DNA of 64,000 nt, from NCBI GenBank assembly GCA_037102815.1, contig BTPP01000007.1, forward strand, positions 1 to 64,000, written 5' to 3'. How positions within the stretch are numbered: position 1 is the first letter of the stretch; each line of letters starts with the position of its first letter. The DNA comes from Neurospora intermedia. Lineage: Eukaryota > Ascomycota > Sordariomycetes > Sordariales > Sordariaceae. The position numbers were made by a program, and so were the translations under genes. This document shows, one piece after another, positions 48,247 to 61,798 of this stretch. The notes beneath the pieces are model-generated. The model had not been told where the DNA came from, did not search any database, and saw nothing but the letters and a program-made list of their open reading frames with translations.

Positions 48247-49650
48247 ATGGCTTCCACATCCCCCGCCACCACCAACGGCGACGTTGCGCCCGCCAACTAT
48301 GACCTCGTCCTCAAGCTCGCTCCCCATCTCGACCGCCACATGATCTTCCCCCTCCTCGAGTTCAACGCCGGCCGCCTTAAGGAAGATGAGACCGACAAGG
48401 CTCGCGAGATCCTCGCCGCCAAGTACGCCCTTCTCAAGAAGACCAACATGACCGACTACGTCGCCAACCTCTACTGCGAGCTTGAGGGTCTTAAGGAGCC
48501 CCCCGCCGAGTACGCCGAGCGCCGTCAAAAGGTCTTCCACCAGCTCGAAAAGTACGAGCAGGAGACTGCCAAGATCACCGAGCTGCTGCAGCGCGACGAT
48601 GTCGTTAACAACCTGCGCTCCGACAAGGTGGCCAACTTGGAGTTCCTGAAGAAGGAGCACGACGTACGTCCTACTTTTTGTTTCCATCAGCACATGTGGC
48701 TTGTGGTACATGGCTAACCCCCATATCCTGTGCAGGTCACCATCGACATGGTCAACGCCCTCTACGACTTTGGCCAGCTCCAGTACTCGTGCGGCAACTA
48801 CGCCGACGCCTCGGAGCTCCTCTACCGCTTCCGCGTCCTCTCCACCGACAACGACAAGGTCTCGTACGCCACATGGGGTCGTCTCGCCTGCGAGATCCTC
48901 ACCATGAACTGGGAGTCCGCCATGGAGGAGCTGCAAAAGGTGCGCGAGAGCATCGACACCAGGCTCGCTAACAACCCCCTTGCTCAGCTGCAGCACCGCA
49001 CCGAGCTCGTCCACTGGGCCCTCTTCCCCCTCTTCAACTACGACAAGGCCCGTGAGCCCCTCCTCGACCTCTTCTTCAACGCCGGCTTCATCAACACCAT
49101 CCAGGCCAACTCGCCCTGGATCCTCCGCTATCTCACCGTCGCCGTCATCACCAACCGCGGCCGCGCTAAGAACGCCGGTGTCCACCAGAAGCAGATGAAG
49201 GACGTTGTTCGCATCGTCAAGCAGGAGGCCTACGAGTACCAGGACCCCATCACCCGCTTCGTCCACGCCCTGTGCATCGACTTTGACTTTGAGGAGGCCC
49301 AGCAACAGCTCGTGCTTGCCGAGGAGGTCCTCAGGAGCGACTTCTTCCTGCTCGCCCACGCCGATGACTTTGTCGACTCGGCCCGCCACCTCATCTTCGA
49401 GAGCTACTGCAAGATCCACGCCCGCATCTCGCTCAAGGACCTCAGCGCCCGCCTGGGTCTCAACAACGACGACGCCGAGAAGTGGATTGTCAACCTCATT
49501 CGCGACACCCGCCTCGATGCCAAGATCGACTACAAGGAGGGCACCGTTGTTATGAACCACCCCCCGAGCTCCGTGTACCAGCAGGTCATTGAGCGCACCA
49601 AGGGCGGTTTCTTCAGGACGCAGGTCTTGACTGCTGCTGTTGCCAGATAG
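48247..49650 (+). CDS. int-6: Translation initiation factor eIF3 subunit e (INT6)
   Basis: Exons 48247-48663 and 48736-49650 (72-bp GT-AG intron) encode 443 residues, the normal length for eIF3e. The eIF3e N-terminal domain is at about 15-145 ([22 protein letters not shown], then [11 protein letters not shown]). Helical repeats follow, and a PCI domain occupies about 220-400 ([38 protein letters not shown] and VVMNHP near the end). The protein belongs to the eIF3 complex that loads mRNA on the 40S ribosome; in filamentous fungi, unlike budding yeast, the full set including subunit e is kept. Codon use is highly biased to C-ending codons, fitting high expression, and this also creates long open frames on the opposite strand. 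Confidence 0.95.
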
Positions 49651-50823
49651 GCGGTTGACAATAGCGCCAGTGGAGAACTGATTGATGGTGGCGGCAGAAG
49701 TATACCCGGGTCGACAAAGCAGAAAAGCAAGGGCGATAAGAGGATTGCGAAGGAATGATTATGTGATGGGCTCGATTGCAACGCATGAAAGCATCGACTG
49801 ATTTTTCGTCGAATGTGAGACCGAGATTATCGCCGGCGATTGGAACGCGGCGAACATCAAGTGGCCAGGCAAACTCAGTCGCTTCATGGCAGGCGAACTG
49901 CTTCAGCGTATGGGCTTCAACTTGACCAGGACGAGTCTCGGATAGATTCCCTTCCAGCATCTTTTATCCCATTGCAATGAGAGGATTTGAAAGTGGGAAT
50001 CCAAAAAGGGTTAGCGATGCATTTCGAAGAATAGACCTTTTTTCTTCTTCCGTTTTCATCTGCCTCGATAGTCTTCTCTATCTCTCAGCGTTTGGCGATT
50101 GTCGCTATTTGTCGTGTGGGCATGGGCTCGGGCGGTAGAGGCAGCAAGGGAATTAGGACAATGGAAGGAGGCCTTTTACGTCATGACAACAACCGGTGTA
50201 ATCATACCTCTTTAGTGTGTGTGTTTTTTTCTTTTTACAGGCTTTTCATCAGGCGTATCAAAATGGTTATGGCTCATTGCTTTTAGCTGGCTTATCAGTC
50301 AGGTTGCCTTTCCCATCAGTAACATTGTTCATCGCATGGTAACTTCCACTTGGTCCCTTCTTTATACCAACTGAGCTGGGGTGATCTACCAGGAAAGACT
50401 GTGGCAACCAATTATTGAGGTATGCTCCTTCCCTTCCTCCATATCTGCGTGGTATCGTCCATCTCCCGCCTCTTCCCTTTTCACTCTTCTTCCAGGGCAT
50501 TCCTCATTTTCGTCCTTTCCAGCCTTCCAATCAACATACAATATCCAAGCCACCATGGTAGTCGGGCAGTTGTATTTGCCGCAGAACGACGAATGGCTGC
50601 CCGATACAGTTTCCAGCTAGGTTCACACGGCACAGGCTGACAGGCTGCAGCTGTATTGACATGGCGCTACCCCCGCTTCGAGTCCTTGTCTCCTTAAACT
50701 TCAGCATGCCCGTCCTCGTTCATGAAAGATTTTGTGGAATCCCGTCAAAACATCAGGCCTTTTCTGTTTGAGATACCTAACCTACATGTATCTTCAGGTT
50801 CAGTTCTTCCGCAGTCAGCAACG
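49651..50823. other. Intergenic region downstream of eIF3e
   Basis: About 1.2 kb including the eIF3e 3' flank and the promoter of the intact SesB-like gene. Only short frames are visible, and no repeat of note. Confidence 0.5.
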
Positions 50824-51936
50824 ATGGTCAGAGCGCAGGGTATCTCGTTGCTCTTTGAACCGAATGATGTCGAGCCCGAGCTTGAGTGAGTCCGCCACTC
50901 CTATCTCATCCATTTAATGACTGTAGTTCGGGGCACACTATTTAACGCGGCTTGCAGCATTATTTTCATCCATGGCTTCACAGGTCATCCACGCTTGACT
51001 TGGACGATTGATCAAAAAAAGGCTGAGAGAAGAAGAAAGGCAAATAACGATGCCCCGAGCCACAATGTCCACAAAAGTGCGCAAACAGCGGACGTTTACT
51101 GGCCAAAGGACCTGGTTCCAGTAACGCTACCATCTGCCAGGGTCATGACTTTTGGCTACGATTCCAAGATACGACATTTCTCTCAAGGCCAGATCAGCAA
51201 AAACACAGTCCAAGACCATGCTCGGGAACTCTTGGAGCAATTGAGGGATAAGAGGCCGCCTGATGCGAAAGGATCTCGCCCGCTAACCTTCATCGCACAC
51301 AGCTTAGGTGGGCTAGTTGTCAGAGAAGCCCTCACTCTGGCCAGTCAACATCAGGATGATCAAATCAGTACCAGCCGCTACAAAGATATCTTCCGTTCCA
51401 CCGTCGCCATCATGTTCTTTGGCACGCCTCATCGTGGTGCTGATCCTCGAAGCTCTTTTCATCGCTTTTTTTCCGCCTTCGCCATGCGACTGGGAATAGA
51501 CGTCAATCCGTTTATTCTCGATGCCCTGATTCCGAACGTGAACAACATCCAGAAACAACTTAATCTGGATGGCTTCAAGAGTTTAGCAGCGGAGCGAGGA
51601 TGGATTGTTTACACTTTTCAGGAAGAGTACGGCGTTTTAGGCTTTTTCAGCAAGAAGGTGAGTAACTCGGCCCTATTTCGTCTCTTCAGAAGCTAATGTG
51701 TGGTTCAGGTAGTTGAGGATCACTCGTCTCGCCTAGGACCACCTGTGAGGGAAATTTTTAGACGGATTAGCGACAACCATATGGACATGTGCCGCTTTTA
51801 TGGCTTAAGCGACCCCGAGTATGAGAAAGTGGCGAGCTGCTTACTAGAAATTCTCAAGGAACCTCCTTCTTCACACTCTTTTCAAGCATCTTTGAGTCTC
51901 CACGACACCACGCAAAAGAGACTGAACACCTTTTGA
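50824..51936 (+). CDS. SesB-like alpha/beta hydrolase (intact paralogue)
   Basis: Exons 50824-50885, 50958-51657 and 51709-51936, with two GT-AG introns, give 329 residues. Motifs in order: IIFIHGFTGHPRLTWT (oxyanion strand, about 22-37), VYWPKDLVP, ARVMTFGYDSKIRHFS, the nucleophile elbow FIAHSLGGLVVREAL (about 137-151), IMFFGTPHRGADPRS, and a C-terminal NHMDMCRFYG segment. This is the lipase/esterase-like fold called SesB in fungi. There it appears alone or as the N-terminal effector of NLR-like (NACHT or NB-ARC plus repeats) proteins. Here it stands alone with no downstream NLR module; the next gene converges 95 bp away. The substrate is unknown. Confidence 0.85.
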
Positions 51937-52031
51937 TCATTGGCATATTTTGGCAAATATTCTGCCTGATGCCGCAGAAAAAGAGCCTTTGAGATCTTCA
52001 AGAAGTAAATTTACAGAGCAAACTTGCACGT

Positions 52032-53758
52032 CTACTCTGGGATCTTGTGCTCCTCGGATGGTACACCGGCTTTCCACTGGTACTTGGACGCGATGTGTTC
52101 CTCCAACGGATATTTCTGGCCTTGGGCACCATAGAAGTTCTCACGATATGTTCCACCCGGGACAGCGTAATCGTCCCAGAAGAGACCACGCTTCTTCAAC
52201 TCGGGGAGCAAAAGATCGATTATATCCTGGAAAGATCCCGGGAAGAGGGCATATGCCTGAGCGTGCATTAGGTTTGGTACAGTCCATGGATATCTGGGAC
52301 GGATCACTTACGAAGTTGAAGCCATCAACATCAGCCTCATTTATCCAGGCCTCAAGGCCATCAGCAACCTGCTCTGGTGTGCCAACAAGGATGGGACCGT
52401 TGCCACCGATGGAAACGTGCTCTGCAACGGTGTGCTTTGTCCACTTTGAGCCAGGCGGGGAGAACCTGGCGTAAGCCTCCACCGTCGACCTGAACCAGGG
52501 GCAGTTAACGCTCTGTTCATTTCACAATTCAACCGGGAGGAGAAACAAACTCACCTCACAGCATTGCTCTCAACCTCTCTCAACTCCTCATCATCACCAT
52601 ATTTGCTCAAATCCATGCCCGTCCACCCACCAAAGAGCGCCAGCGCACCTTCCGTGCTCGCAAATTTCCTGTAATCAGCCAATTTCTCCTTCGCCTCCTC
52701 CTCAGTCCTGCCCAGAATCGGTGTAACCAAACTCAACACCTTGATCTTGCTCCCATCCCTTCCAAACTTTTCCCGGGCCAACTGCCTCACCTCGGCAATA
52801 TTCTTCGCACAAACCTGTGGCGCGTGTGAGCTCACAAAGATGGCTTCGGCGTGCTGCGCAGCAAAGAGCTTGCCAGCTTTGGAGGTTCCAGCCTGCAACA
52901 GAAGCGGCACTCTCTGTGGCGTGGGCTGAACAATCGCGGGGCCGGGAACGGAGAAGAACTTGCCCTCGTGGTTGATCTGCCTTACGGCCTCCGGGTCGGT
53001 ATACACGCCCCTCTCACGATCCAGCACCACCGCGTCGTCCCGCCACGAAGAGGCAAAAAGCTTGTACATGACACGCAGGTACTCCTCCGCCTGTTCGTAA
53101 CGCTCATCATGCGCCACCTGCTTTTCCCGTCCCGCAATGTTACGAGCGGCGCTGTCCAAATAACTCGTAACAATGTTCCAGCCTAATCTGCCGTTGGTCA
53201 AGTGATCAACCGTCGCCAGGCGGCGGTGCAGATGGTAGGGCGCTTCGTAGCTGGTGCTCACAGTGACGCCGAAACCGAGAGATTTTGTGGCGGCCGCCAT
53301 GGCGGGGACTACCGACAGAGGCTCGTTGACGGGCCATTGCGCGCCGGAAACGATGGCAGGGCTGAGAGAATTTCGATAGACATCGTAGCCACCGAGGACG
53401 TCAGCGATGAAGATTCCATGGAATTTGGCGGATTCGAGGAGCTTGGCAAGCTCGACCCAGTGTTGGACAGAAGTGAAGTTGTGGGACTGGTCGGAGGGGT
53501 GGCGCCAGAGGCCCGGGGATTGATGGCCGGAGCCTGATGGCAGATGTCAGTGAGTTCCATGGTTTCCATTGTCAAACCGGTGGATGTAGTGTCAAAGATG
53601 AATACTTGTTGTTTGTCTTCAATTAAGAAGGGGGTCTAAGTGGGCCGGCCGCCGGAGTGGGTCATGAACTGACGGGACTTACACATTTCGACGAAGGCAT
53701 TGATGATGAGTTTCTTCTTGGGCCTGGTTTGGCCTGACTTGTCTGTTGGGTTGGACAT
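52032..53758 (-). CDS. FMN-dependent monooxygenase, NtaA/SnaA/DszA family
   Basis: Exons 53758-53683, 53533-52555, 52489-52312 and 52256-52032, all with GT-AG introns, encode 485 residues. The family hallmarks are in order: KLIINAFVEM then GHQSPGLWRHP at the N-terminus; a luciferase-like TIM barrel with STSYEAPYHLHRRLATVDHL and NGRLGWNIVTSYLDSAARN (about 120-160); and the end segments GFNFAYALFPGSFQDIIDLL, LPELKKRG and YRENFYG. These flavin monooxygenases use FMNH2 from a separate reductase to oxidise substrates such as nitrilotriacetate, pristinamycin or dibenzothiophene sulfone in bacteria. The fungal substrate cannot be read from the sequence. It is divergent from the medium-chain reductase gene across 1.2 kb. 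Confidence 0.88.
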
Positions 53759-54934
<1,176 letters not shown>

Positions 54935-56501
54935 ATGTCTTTCATCAAACGTTTGTCCCTGAAGAAGCTCCGCAGAAACAGTTCGTCACCTACGAAGGAC
55001 AGTCAGCTACCGCAGGCACAATACATTGAACAGCAAGGACAGCTACCGGAAGACGACATTGCCATCGGCAGCGGCAACCACGGCACCAGTACTACAGACA
55101 TGGAGCCTCTACCAACGCCAGAGAAGCAGACAGTGCTCTTGCTGCACGGGGCAAAGCAACCATACCAGCTGACAGAGGACTATCCCGTCCCACAGTTGGA
55201 GAGGGAGCACGATGTACTTGTGAGGACACAGACCATTGGACTTAATCCCATTGACTGGAAGGCACCGTCAGTTTCATGCTTTCACATCGTCCCATGTTTG
55301 GGGGAGGAGTCAACTGCTAACTTCCATGAAGTGACTTCAACTTTGCCATTCCGGAACTACCATACATCTCTGGTCGTGAGTTGGCAGGTGAAGTTGTGCA
55401 GACATCCAGGAAAGATTCCAGGTTTAAACCAAGGGACCGAGTATGTGACTTCCGCATCAGCTCACTTGCCACTTCCCTTCATCTCGCCTCTTTTCACGTC
55501 CGCCCCTTCTCATTTTATCTCATGCCAGCCTTCCACCAAGTAGCTAATAACACCAGGTCCTCGCCATCTCCACCGACTATCGCGACCTCCGCAAAGCTGC
55601 CTACCAGCAATACGTCATCTCCTTCGACTACAACACCGTCCGCATCCCACCCTCCCTCTCCCTTGAAGAGGGTTCTACTCTTGGCGTGGCCTACGTCGCC
55701 GCCGCCCTTTCCCTAGGCGTGTGTATGGGCGTCGACTTCTCTTCTATCCTCTCCGGTCCCGATCTCTTCTCCCTCCTCCGCTCATCCGTATCCCCAGGGT
55801 CTCTAGCAGAAGACATCCGCTCTGAATGCCTGGACGGGATTCGTTCTCATGAGAGAGCCAAAGCCGGGGACTGGGTTGCCGTTTGGGGTGGAAGCTCGAC
55901 GAGTGCCAACCTGACGATCCAGTTAGCGAAGCTCGCCGGACTGAAGGTTGTTACGATTGTTGATAAGGCTAAGCACGGCTTGAGGCTAAGTAACCATGAA
56001 GTACTGAAGGCCGACTTGCTGGTGGACAGCCACGACCCTGAAAGGGCGGTGCAGATCATTCGCCAGAACCTGAAGGGCAAACTTCGCTTTGGCGTGGACA
56101 CCCGCGGTCGGGAATCTGCTACTTCGCTGCTCCACGCCCTTTCTCCCGATAACGTCGACTCTCCGTCATTACCAGCCGGCGAGCAGCCACCATCCCCACC
56201 TGGCACACCTAAGGAGGAGACCCTCCTGGGTGCGCATCTGATTGGTCTTACCGGCCTGCCTAAGCAGCAAGCACCTGAGGGAACGAGGTTCCATACGGTA
56301 CCTATCAAGTTGTTTCATGAAGTTCCAGAGGTGGGCGGAGCGTTATGCCAATGGTTGGAGAGGTTGTTGGCTGAAGGGTTGGTGAAGGCGCCCGAAATCA
56401 TCGATGTTGAGCAGGGGCTCGGTAGTATCAACAGGGGGCTGGATAGGATGAGAAAAGGGGAGATTAGTGGTGGGAAACTGGTTGTCAGGGTTGCTGAATA
56501 G
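54935..56501 (+). CDS. Medium-chain dehydrogenase/reductase, enoyl or quinone reductase type
   Basis: Exons 54935-55266, 55332-55440 and 55557-56501 with GT-AG introns give 461 residues. After a basic, Ser-rich N-terminal extension of about 70 residues comes the GroES-like fold (VLVRTQTIGLNPIDWKAP, then PYISGRELAGEVV). The NAD(P)-binding Rossmann part has GDWVAVWGGSSTSANLTIQL and LAGLKVVTIVD (about 250-285), and the catalytic domain returns at the C-terminus. Structural zinc ligands are absent, which points to the quinone oxidoreductase/trans-acting enoyl reductase branch often seen in fungal metabolite clusters. The N-terminal extension and a Pro-rich loop near 365 are unusual. The substrate is unknown. 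Confidence 0.85.
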
Positions 56502-56960
56502 GCTGGGGAAGACGTGATCTGAGTTTAAACTGATAGTACCTAGGTAACTGCCGAGGTTGTAGCGATTTTGCTTTCCATCATCTTGAAGAACATTTGTTTT
56601 CTATACGGTTTAGAAAGAGATACTGGTCCTTTTATCATCGCCACTCAACTTTCTTTTCGTCAGGTTGAAGTGTCGTGGGTACTTCTAGGCATGTCACTCC
56701 CGAGTATCCGGATCCTTGGCTTCCACTTCTCTTGTGGCCGTGGGATACCGTAGTTGTATAGAACCTGCTTCTACCAGGTAATTTCAAGCTTCAAAAGCTG
56801 TGTAAATGCCTACCTACCTCTACTTGATTGGTACATCAAATGTCTCTACGGCAGACTCAAGATGAAGGAAATGGATGACTTGTTCAGGTTCTAACTGGAA
56901 TTAAACAACTGATATTACCTTCATGCGAACATGGATCCTTAGCTTTTATCTTTCCCTCTT
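56502..56960. other. Spacer between convergent genes
   Basis: About 460 bp between the stops of the reductase and the UNC-93-like gene. I see nothing but short frames and a TACC microsatellite near 56810. Confidence 0.5.
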
Positions 56961-58671
56961 TTACGCCTTGATCGTATTCTCATTGCCTGCCTCATCTCCC
57001 GAGCTTGTTGCCGAACTAATCGCGCCCTTCTCCTTCACTCGCTCGATACTTGCCGAATATGATTCATCGCCCGCCAACGGCCTAGAGGTATGAACGCCAA
57101 AGTGTCTTAGCAGATGCCAAGTCGGGTAAATAGCCACTGCCCATATGACAAAGCTCATGTACACGCCGCCAGTCGCAGTAAACAAAGTCAAAGACTCCAG
57201 TCCATAGCTGAGAGCCTGCCAAGCGGACTCGGTACCGCGGAGGAGGGCAGCATAGCGGATGATCTCCTCATCGCTCTCGGCGATGTTGTGGACGATGAAG
57301 TATCTGTGCAGGTGTTAGTGCACATCAGCCACAACGTCAATACCTTATGAACTTGATTGGAAAGAACACTCACGAAAAAAGGTAATTGAGCTGAAAGCTG
57401 ACAGCCAAAAAGACAAACACCCCAAACGCCGCTCCAAATCCGGGCGTCGTCCAATCATAAGTCGGCTTTGTCTCCTTGAACCTCGTTACCAACACCGTCG
57501 CCCACGTCCACCATGCACCCTGGAAGATCACCAGCGTCCAGAAGGCCACTCTGCTCCTAATCTTCAGCGAGATGTTAGCCCGATCAAGCCAGTATCCCAA
57601 GATGTTTCCGGCAATGACAGGAACAATGCCCGACATCAAGGATCCCAGAGCTCGCGAACGGACAGAAAACCACATGGCCAGGTAGGTGAAGAAGACGGAC
57701 TCCGAGAAGACGGCATTGCCAATCCAGAGGAGAAGGAGGAGGAGCTTCTTAGTGAAGAAGAGTTTAGTCGTGGCTTTGATCTCCCTCCACGGATTCTGGG
57801 TGATGGTCAAGTCCACTTTCTTGCCGTCCTTTCGTTCTACCCTGTCAGGACTATTGAGCAAGAAGCCGATGAAGGGGCCAGCAGCTTGGATGGCAATGAA
57901 TACTAGGAACACCGTGTATGAGACCTGGCCGGCTTGGTCATTGTTGGCATTGAGACCGAGGTTGATAGCACCGCCCAGCATCTGAGCGAAGAGCTTGAAG
58001 GAGAGCCAGTAGCCCAAAGCTTTCCCTCTGTTCCAAGGCTCAGGGTAGGCAATGGCGATGGAGGCTTCGGCGGCCCAAAAGACGCCAGCCGAGATACCGC
58101 AGAGGGCGGCACCGAGGAGGACAAACCATTCGTTTCCGTAGCGGTTGTTGGTGTAGAGGCCGGCGGCAAAGGGGGCGTAACCGATGCTGTGGGTGCACTG
58201 TGTTAGTATATCGAGGGTGACGGATGGTTGTGGGGAGAATGTTGGAGGAACATGCCAGCCAAAGATCAAAGCGCCCTTGACACCAACAAAGTACATCAAC
58301 GCACTGGACAGGTAGCTGGATAGGACCATGAGACTGAAAGTAATGGCGTTGGCGGCGTTGATGAGATTAGGAGAAGCGGCTCCACCGGCGCCGAGTGAGT
58401 TCATGGCGGACCAGATGCCGGGGCATGCAAAACTGCAGATACCGACGATGGTGACGTTGAACATGGATGACCGGTACCATTTTACTGTAAGGTAGAGTTA
58501 ATGTTCCGTTTCCATTGACGTTGAAGAGACAAAAAGATGGAGCTTCAACTGGACAATGAATATACCTGGATGTTGCTGGTCTTTTGGTGGTTCGACTTCA
58601 CTTGTGTGCGTATCCCTGTGCGGCAAGCCGGATGGGAACTCGTCCGGGGGGCCGGAGGATACTACATGCAT
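56961..58671 (-). CDS. UNC-93-like major facilitator membrane protein
   Basis: Exons 58671-58566, 58484-58256, 58186-57374 and 57303-56961 give 496 residues. Introns 1 and 3 are GT-AG; intron 2 (58255-58187) fits best as GC-AG, since the only joint keeping the conserved FGCIGYAPFAAGLY uses the donor GCATGT. About 11-12 membrane helices are visible, starting with FNVTIVGICSFACPGIWSAMNSLGAGG. WAAEASIAIAYP, with a charged loop after helix 4, is typical of fungal UNC-93/DUF895 proteins. The first 45 residues and the last 50 are hydrophilic. The family is related to MFS transporters; in fungi substrates are mostly unknown. Its place beside three oxidoreductase genes would suit an exporter or importer of their product, but that is inference. 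Confidence 0.85.
58187..58255 (-). other. Candidate GC-AG intron in the UNC-93-like gene
   Basis: The upstream exon ends in frame at a TGC-completing phase 2, and the only joint that restores the family sequence uses GC instead of GT as the donor (GCATGT) and the acceptor CCCACAG. Around 1% of fungal introns use GC-AG. Confidence 0.7.
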
Positions 58672-59824
58672 CTTGTCGACGTTGTGTATCTAGTCGTCCG
58701 ATGTGCTGTCTGAAGCCTGTTCTTTAGAGGTGACACAAACTCAGGACGAAAGCTTCAACCGGTGCCGTAAAGACAACTGAAGAGCCAAGGTGTCAACAGC
58801 TTGTTATGTGAGATGTGACATCACAATGAAGTAGGTGTTCATCCCTTCCTCTTATCACTTCCCGACCTCTACCTCTACATCCATTCCTGCATTGCCGTGT
58901 AATGCATGCATGAAAATCGTGCCCGTCCATGTTGCATCACCAACGATGAGCTGCAATCACACTCTGATTGTGAATTATGGACTTCACGTTGCAGACCACT
59001 GAAAGTCCAGGGTCTGGTTGATGCTACAGCTAAGTTCGTCTGGGTCTGTCTCCGTGAAATCGGAGAGGTCAGCTCGCCAATATGTGTGGCTCGCAATCGC
59101 AGGCGGTGCCAATCCAGCCGAGAAGGATTGGTCGACCGTGTTGCAAAGATGCCGCGGGAGCACGCAATAGCGATTCAGCTTGATCAGGGTGAGGACCAGT
59201 ACCCTTTCGGCCTCTTTCACCATAAGACTGTGTCAAAAACGTGCCTGAGTGCCTCGAAGATCATGGATTGCGGCATTTCGATTGTGGTTTGCAGATAGAA
59301 TTCCACATTTGGTGGAAGCTATGTGTGATTGTGTTATTGTTGGCGGTTGTGAGCTTATCTGAACCCTGAGACTCGAGAATGTAAACCTGAACCGAAGGAT
59401 GTCTTGTCTGCGGAACAGCTTGCTTGACTTCTACAGAAACACCTCGACGGCGCTAAATGCACGCATATGCTGAACGGCAAGGATTTCGGAAGTGGATGAG
59501 CTGATGGTGGGGGTCAAATTGTTGTCCAGACCGGACGTGAATGCTGGCTGTTTTCACCCATGGGGCGCGATTTCCCCGACCAAGACTCATTGGATGCAGC
59601 AAGAAGCTGGCCATACCTCCGTACCGTGCCTGCCTGATCATTGTGTGCACTTGCTCATCCTGGAGCTATAGACTTCGAGACTGTGAAGCCCTGGGAAGCT
59701 GTACAACTCCACTCTGATTGCATCGACTTCACACAAGGGGGCATTCCCTTGTTCTGCAAACGCCTAGACAGTCGAACATTGGTGCCTCGTGAAAGGAATC
59801 CAAAGAAACCAGCAATACAGACAA
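58672..59824. other. Intergenic region before the BVMO gene
   Basis: These 1.15 kb form the upstream side of the UNC-93-like gene and the downstream side of the BVMO-type gene. The 130-codon frame at 58906-59298 (+) overlaps others and looks like chance. Nothing else is supported. Confidence 0.5.
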
Positions 59825-61798
59825 TCATGGCAAATTCCACCAACTCTCATGCACATCCCTCAAATCCGCCTTCTCCTCCGGCCTCCTCAAATAAGGTGTC
59901 ATATCCGACAGCGGATCCGCCTCCCTGCTCGTCCACCCATTGCCAAAGTACCACTGAAACCTATTCCCTGTCTCCCCAAGATACTCATATTCCCAATCCT
60001 CCCACCTGGGAGCCTGCCTCACCACCGTCAAATGCCCCGCTGACCCGGGCCAAATACCATGAATCCTCGCCCCCGGCCTGCCGCCGTTGTACCAAGAGCT
60101 GCAGTTATCAGTCAACACGGTAGAAGAGAAGAAGGCATCTGAGTACTCGACAAAGTCATCCGCTGCTTTTCTGGAAGGTACAATGCTCTTAATGCCTTCC
60201 CTCCCCACCTTCCGTAGGATCTTTGCCAGCAGCGTAAGCTGTGTCTCGGCGCTATGCGGGACAGTCCCGCTCGGTCCCGTGCCGTGTGGTCCCTGCAGAA
60301 AAAACAGGTTCGGAAAGCCGGGCGTGGCCACGCCGAGGTAAGTGTAGGGGAAGCCGTGGTGCTCGTCGCTCTGGCCCTTGAGCTCGGGATTCCACGTATC
60401 CTGGAGGTTCTTGCCCTTGGCAAAGACGGGGAAGGGGATAACTTGAGAGACGTTGGCGCCCGTGGCGCAGAAGATGGCGTCTACCTTCCGCTCCTTGCCG
60501 TCCTCAGTTTCAATGCCGGTTTCAGTGAAGCGACGGATGCGCGTGCGGATGTACTCCACGTTGGGCTCGGAGATGGCTTCGAGGTAGCCGGGACCAGGCG
60601 TCAAGCGGCGGCAGTTGGGTGAAAAGTCGGGCACAATGTGCTCGATTAGCTCCGGCTTCTTGGCGAGACGCTCGTGCATGATTTGCGTGAAGCGCTCGCG
60701 CAGTTCGGTGCTATCTTTGCTACCGCGGAAGAAAGCGTTGAAGCGGCGCCAGTATTTGTCTTCCATTTCCTTGCGGAACTTGAGATAGGCGTCTGGGTCA
60801 GACTTGAAGAGAGCAATCTGCTCGTCTGAGTAGGGCTGGGGCCCGGCCTGCCGAACGTCGCCCGCCCAGGAGGCCGCGATCCAGGTCGGATTGCGGACGT
60901 AGTGGTCCAGCCGGGCGACCGAAGATTGGAGGTTTGCGACGAGCTGGATACCACTGGCGCCGTTACCAATGACAGCTACGGCCTTGCCAGACGGGTCAAA
61001 GGACGGGTCCCAGTGTGAGGCATGTCGGAGGACGCCCTTATAGTCAGCGATGCCGGGGTAGTTGGGAAGCTTCCAGTCGTTGAAACGGCCGATGGCAGTG
61101 ATAACGCTGTCCGCCTTTTCGGTGATTGTCTCCCCGGTTTGAAGGTTCTTGATGGTTACTTCCCAGACGGACTCGGTATCATTCCAGTTGAGGCCTTCGA
61201 CCTTGGTGTGGAAGCGTGCATATTGGTATACATTGTGCTGCTTTGCTACGCTTTGCCAGTAGTCCCGAATTTCGGCCCCGCCAGCGAACTGGTCGCTCCA
61301 GTCAAGCTTGGGCTCAAAGGTTGACTGGTAGACGTGGGAGGGGATGTCACATCGCACTCCGGGGTAAACATTTTCGAGCCAAGTACCTCCCTGCTCATGT
61401 GTTAGCTGAGATGCTCAGTGATAAGGAAGGAGAGCTGAGGGTTTACTCACAAAGTCGTGGTTCTTCTCATAGATGGTCAACTTGATGTTGGGGACCTTGG
61501 CTGGAAGCAAAACACCCGCAAGAACACCGGAAAGACCACCACCGATAACAGCAACCCGGAGTTCTCGTGGTTGGTCAATGAACCTGTTCACGATACTGAT
61601 GCGAGACTTGGGATATCCTGGATGTGGCTCAAACGGGACGAAGCTGTACTGAGGTTGAGAGCTGACTGAAGTCTCTGGGGTGCCCGGCGCGCTGGGGTCA
61701 CTTGTAACTTCCTCTTCTGATACTGAGAGTTCACCCAGCTTGTCGCCCACGGTCACGACTTCGCCGTTTACGTTTGCTTCTGCTGTTGTTCTTGCCAT
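59825..61798 (-). CDS. Baeyer-Villiger-type flavin monooxygenase
   Basis: Exons 61798-61451 and 61390-59825 (60-bp GT-AG intron) encode 637 residues. After a hydrophilic extension of about 80 residues comes the FAD-binding GxGxxG as VIGGGLSG (about 84-91), then GGTWLENVYPGVRCDIPSHVY (about 117-137). The Baeyer-Villiger fingerprint FxGxxxHxxxW(P/D) reads YKGVLRHASHWD near 240, and the NADPH-binding motif is VIGNGASGIQ near 260. ATG (CATGANVSQVIPF) lies further on. Such enzymes insert oxygen next to a carbonyl, or oxidise N or S, using FAD, NADPH and O2. The substrate is not predictable. It is the last gene before the AT-rich block. Confidence 0.9.

Noticed and set aside
48169-49560. A 463-codon minus-strand frame opposite eIF3e
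   Set aside because: Val/Leu/Glu-rich mirror of a highly biased gene; no family resemblance.
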